From Deltaproteobacteria bacterium (GTDB lineage Bacteria; Desulfobacterota; Desulfobacteria; Desulfobacterales; C00003060): a DNA stretch of 8,219 nt. The stretch is from contig JAFDFO010000229.1 of assembly GCA_019309815.1 (NCBI GenBank), positions 1-8,219 on the forward strand, written 5' to 3'. The translations under genes and the position numbers were made by a program. Under the pieces are notes generated by a model. It had not been told where the DNA came from and searched no databases. It worked only from the letters and a program-made list of their open reading frames with translations. Shown here piece after piece: positions 7,022 through 8,219 of the stretch. Each line of letters starts with the position of its first letter. Positions within the stretch are counted from its first letter, which is position 1.

Positions 7022-7717
7022 ATGGCCATAAACGAAATCCGAACAGAACTTAAGAAACTGGGAAACAAGGAAAGGGCCCAAGCCTCACAAAGATACTTCA
7101 AGACGGGTCCCGGGGAGTATGGTGAGGGTGACATTTTCCTGGGAATAAAGGTCCCGGATCTCAGGAAGCTCGCAAAAGCGTACCAGGACATCCCCCTCCC
7201 AGACGTACGGCAGTTACTCAAATCCTCGGTCCATGAGGAAAGGCTATTTTCCCTCTTTGTCCTTGTGCAGGCTTATGCCAAGGGCAATGAGTCTGTGAAA
7301 AGAAGAATTTACAAATTGTACCTGAAGCACACCAGGTTTGTGAATAACTGGGATCTGGTTGATACGTCAGCTGGACATATTGTCGGCCATTTCCTGGTAA
7401 ACAGAAGTAAGGAACCCCTATACGGACTGGCACAGTCGCCGGTATTATGGGAAAGACGAATCGCCATCATGGCTACGTCCTATTTTGTGAACCGTCATGA
7501 GTTCGCCGAGACCCTCAAGATCTCCAAGATGCTGCTATCTGATGCAGAAGACTTGATTCACAAGGCGGTAGGCTGGATGCTCCGCGAGGTGGGCAAGCGT
7601 GATCTGCAAACCGAAGAGGGATTCCTGAAAAGATATTACAAGAAGATGCCCCGGACCATGTTGCGGTATGCTATAAGGGAAAATATGAAGATCTGCAAGA
7701 CAGAGGAGGACAAGTGA
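7022..7717 (+). CDS. AlkD-type DNA alkylation repair glycosylase (HEAT-like repeat fold)
   Basis: A 231-aa protein of the DNA alkylation repair family (PF08713/COG4912). Characterised members such as Bacillus cereus AlkD remove N3- and N7-alkylpurines from DNA without flipping the base, using a curved stack of helical repeats. The known active-site positions have clear counterparts: W110 and D114 in VNNWDLVDTS, R145/R146 in WERRIAIMATSYF, and W185 in HKAVGWMLREVGKRD. The opening FLGIKVPDLRKLAK (39-52) is also typical of the family, and the full length matches. GAGGGTG 7 bases upstream supports the ATG at 7022. The end overlaps the cupin gene by 4 bases (GTGA at 7714-7717), so the two are likely translated together. 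All key residues are kept, so activity is expected. Confidence 0.93.
   Translation: MAINEIRTELKKLGNKERAQASQRYFKTGPGEYGEGDIFLGIKVPDLRKLAKAYQDIPLPDVRQLLKSSVHEERLFSLFVLVQAYAKGNESVKRRIYKLYLKHTRFVNNWDLVDTSAGHIVGHFLVNRSKEPLYGLAQSPVLWERRIAIMATSYFVNRHEFAETLKISKMLLSDAEDLIHKAVGWMLREVGKRDLQTEEGFLKRYYKKMPRTMLRYAIRENMKICKTEEDK
7704..7709 (+). promoter_or_regulatory. Near-perfect ribosome binding site for the GTG-start cupin gene
   Basis: AGGAGG ends 4 bases before the GTG at 7714 and lies within the last codons of the AlkD gene. Its strength makes the GTG the clear choice of start, since no ATG exists in that frame nearby and the GTG overlaps the AlkD stop. Confidence 0.8.
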
Positions 7718-7989
7718 GCAAGATTAAGATTGAAAGGAATCCAAACGAAAAGCGTCTGGAAGAGCTTGGCGTATCAGACTGGCCTATCTGGACCAAAGAG
7801 GTGTCAGAATTCCCCTGGAGTTATGATGCTCAGGAGACCTGCTATTTCCTGGAGGGTGATGTCATCGTGACGCCCGACGGGGAAGAGCCTGTAAACATGG
7901 AGAAAGGCGATCTTGTTACATTCCCCAAGGGGATGTCGTGTACCTGGAATATTGGCAGGGACGTTAAGAAACACTACCAGTTTAAATGA
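7714..7989 (+). CDS. Small cupin-domain protein (Cupin_3 / COG3450-like)
   Basis: A 91-aa single-domain beta-barrel protein. The pattern W23-P-I-W, then F33-PWSYDAQETCYFLEG, then D55-G, then K64-GDLVTFPKG, then W78-N and KKHYQF at the end is the layout I associate with Cupin_3-type proteins (the group that includes ureidoglycine aminohydrolase-like small cupins). The Y-x-x-x-E-T-x-Y and GD-x-V-x-FP-x-G motifs correspond to cupin motifs 1 and 2. The usual two-histidine metal site is not evident, as in many members, so metal binding and catalysis are uncertain. The gene begins at a GTG overlapping the AlkD stop and ends with an ATGA overlap into the next gene (7986-7989). These overlaps at both ends make it the middle gene of a coupled trio. 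The specific function is unknown. Confidence 0.88.
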   Translation: MSKIKIERNPNEKRLEELGVSDWPIWTKEVSEFPWSYDAQETCYFLEGDVIVTPDGEEPVNMEKGDLVTFPKGMSCTWNIGRDVKKHYQFK

Positions 7990-8219
7990 AGAAGGCGAAA
8001 GACAAACGAGGTACTACAGTGCATGCCGTGGTTCGGATTGCGTTGACTGTTATAGTAATATACTCCGCCTATTGTTTTCTCCTTTACTTATTTCAGCGGC
8101 AGTTATTGTTTCCCCGCTATCAGATTGAAAAACCTTCAGGAGTACCCCCGAACATAGAGGAACTGTGGCTAAACACAAGCCAGGGAAAGGTCGAGGCGTG
8201 GTTTCTTCCACCTGCTCTT
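7986..8219 (+). CDS. 5' end of a membrane-anchored alpha/beta hydrolase, partial
   Basis: An open frame begins at ATG 7986, overlapping the cupin stop as ATGA, and runs to the window end without a stop (78 codons). The N-terminus is basic (MKKAKDKRG) and is followed by a hydrophobic segment at about 17-36 (VRIALTVIVIYSAYCFLLYL). Then comes FQRQLLFPR, and later ELWLNTSQGKVEAWFLPP. This sequence, a TM anchor, then Q-R-x-L-L-F-P, then a first beta strand and a 'dG..l.aWflPp' strand, is typical of the start of alpha/beta hydrolases of the BEM46/YqiA-like group. The catalytic Ser-Asp-His triad would lie beyond the window. No separate ribosome binding site is seen, so translation is probably coupled to the cupin gene. 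Confidence 0.75.
   Translation, partial: MKKAKDKRGTTVHAVVRIALTVIVIYSAYCFLLYLFQRQLLFPRYQIEKPSGVPPNIEELWLNTSQGKVEAWFLPPAL

Noticed and set aside
7913..8128. 71-aa plus-strand frame over the cupin/hydrolase junction
   Set aside because: It conflicts with the overlapping ATGA junction and with the hydrolase N-terminus read from 7986, which has a TM anchor and family motifs.

Overview
The window looks like chromosomal DNA from a Gram-negative bacterium. The gene types (M48 metalloprotease behind a probable DUF898 membrane protein, a membrane HD-GYP receptor, an exported phosphatase with a Gram-negative-type signal peptide) point to Proteobacteria or Desulfobacterota. The short-period GGAGT/ACTCC palindrome at 2633-2709 reminds me of intergenic repeats in sulfate-reducing and syntrophic 'delta' lineages, but that assignment is inference. 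There is no transposase, integrase, CRISPR array, rRNA or tRNA that I can support.

Left block (1-2619, + strand): the last 21 codons of a probable DUF898/YjgN-like gene overlap by ATGA the start of an M48 membrane-anchored metalloprotease. An exported dual-specificity/tyrosine-type phosphatase (real start 1124, not the longer reading from 1034) and a YhbS-like GNAT acetyltransferase follow, with gaps of 26 and 32 bases. This may be one transcription unit, though the functions do not form an obvious pathway.

Convergent gap (2620-2764): a small hairpin abuts the GNAT stop codon. It is followed by a striking palindrome of four GGAGT blocks facing four ACTCC blocks at an 8-base period.

Middle (2765-5728, - strand): one large receptor with the order TM, Cache-like sensor, TM, HAMP, GAF, HD-GYP. 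It is a predicted c-di-GMP phosphodiesterase. A long insertion separates the HD half from the GYP half of its catalytic domain. Its start is best placed at 5728 behind a strong ribosome binding site.

Divergent control region (5729-5921): two back-to-back sigma70-type promoter candidates, each with a perfect TTGACA. They would serve the receptor on the - strand and the unknown gene at 5922 on the + strand.

Right block (5922-8219, + strand): an unrecognised two-TM protein with an acidic tail and a small single-TM protein with a TTG start form one pair. After a 52-base gap come an AlkD-type DNA glycosylase, a small Cupin_3-type protein and the start of a membrane-anchored alpha/beta hydrolase. 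The last three are joined by 4-base stop/start overlaps and are therefore very likely co-translated. The final gene is cut by the window edge.

No convincing new defence or mobile system is visible. The points most worth a second look are the periodic palindrome, the HD-GYP insertion, the phosphatase C-terminal domain and the unknown membrane pair at 5922-6969.
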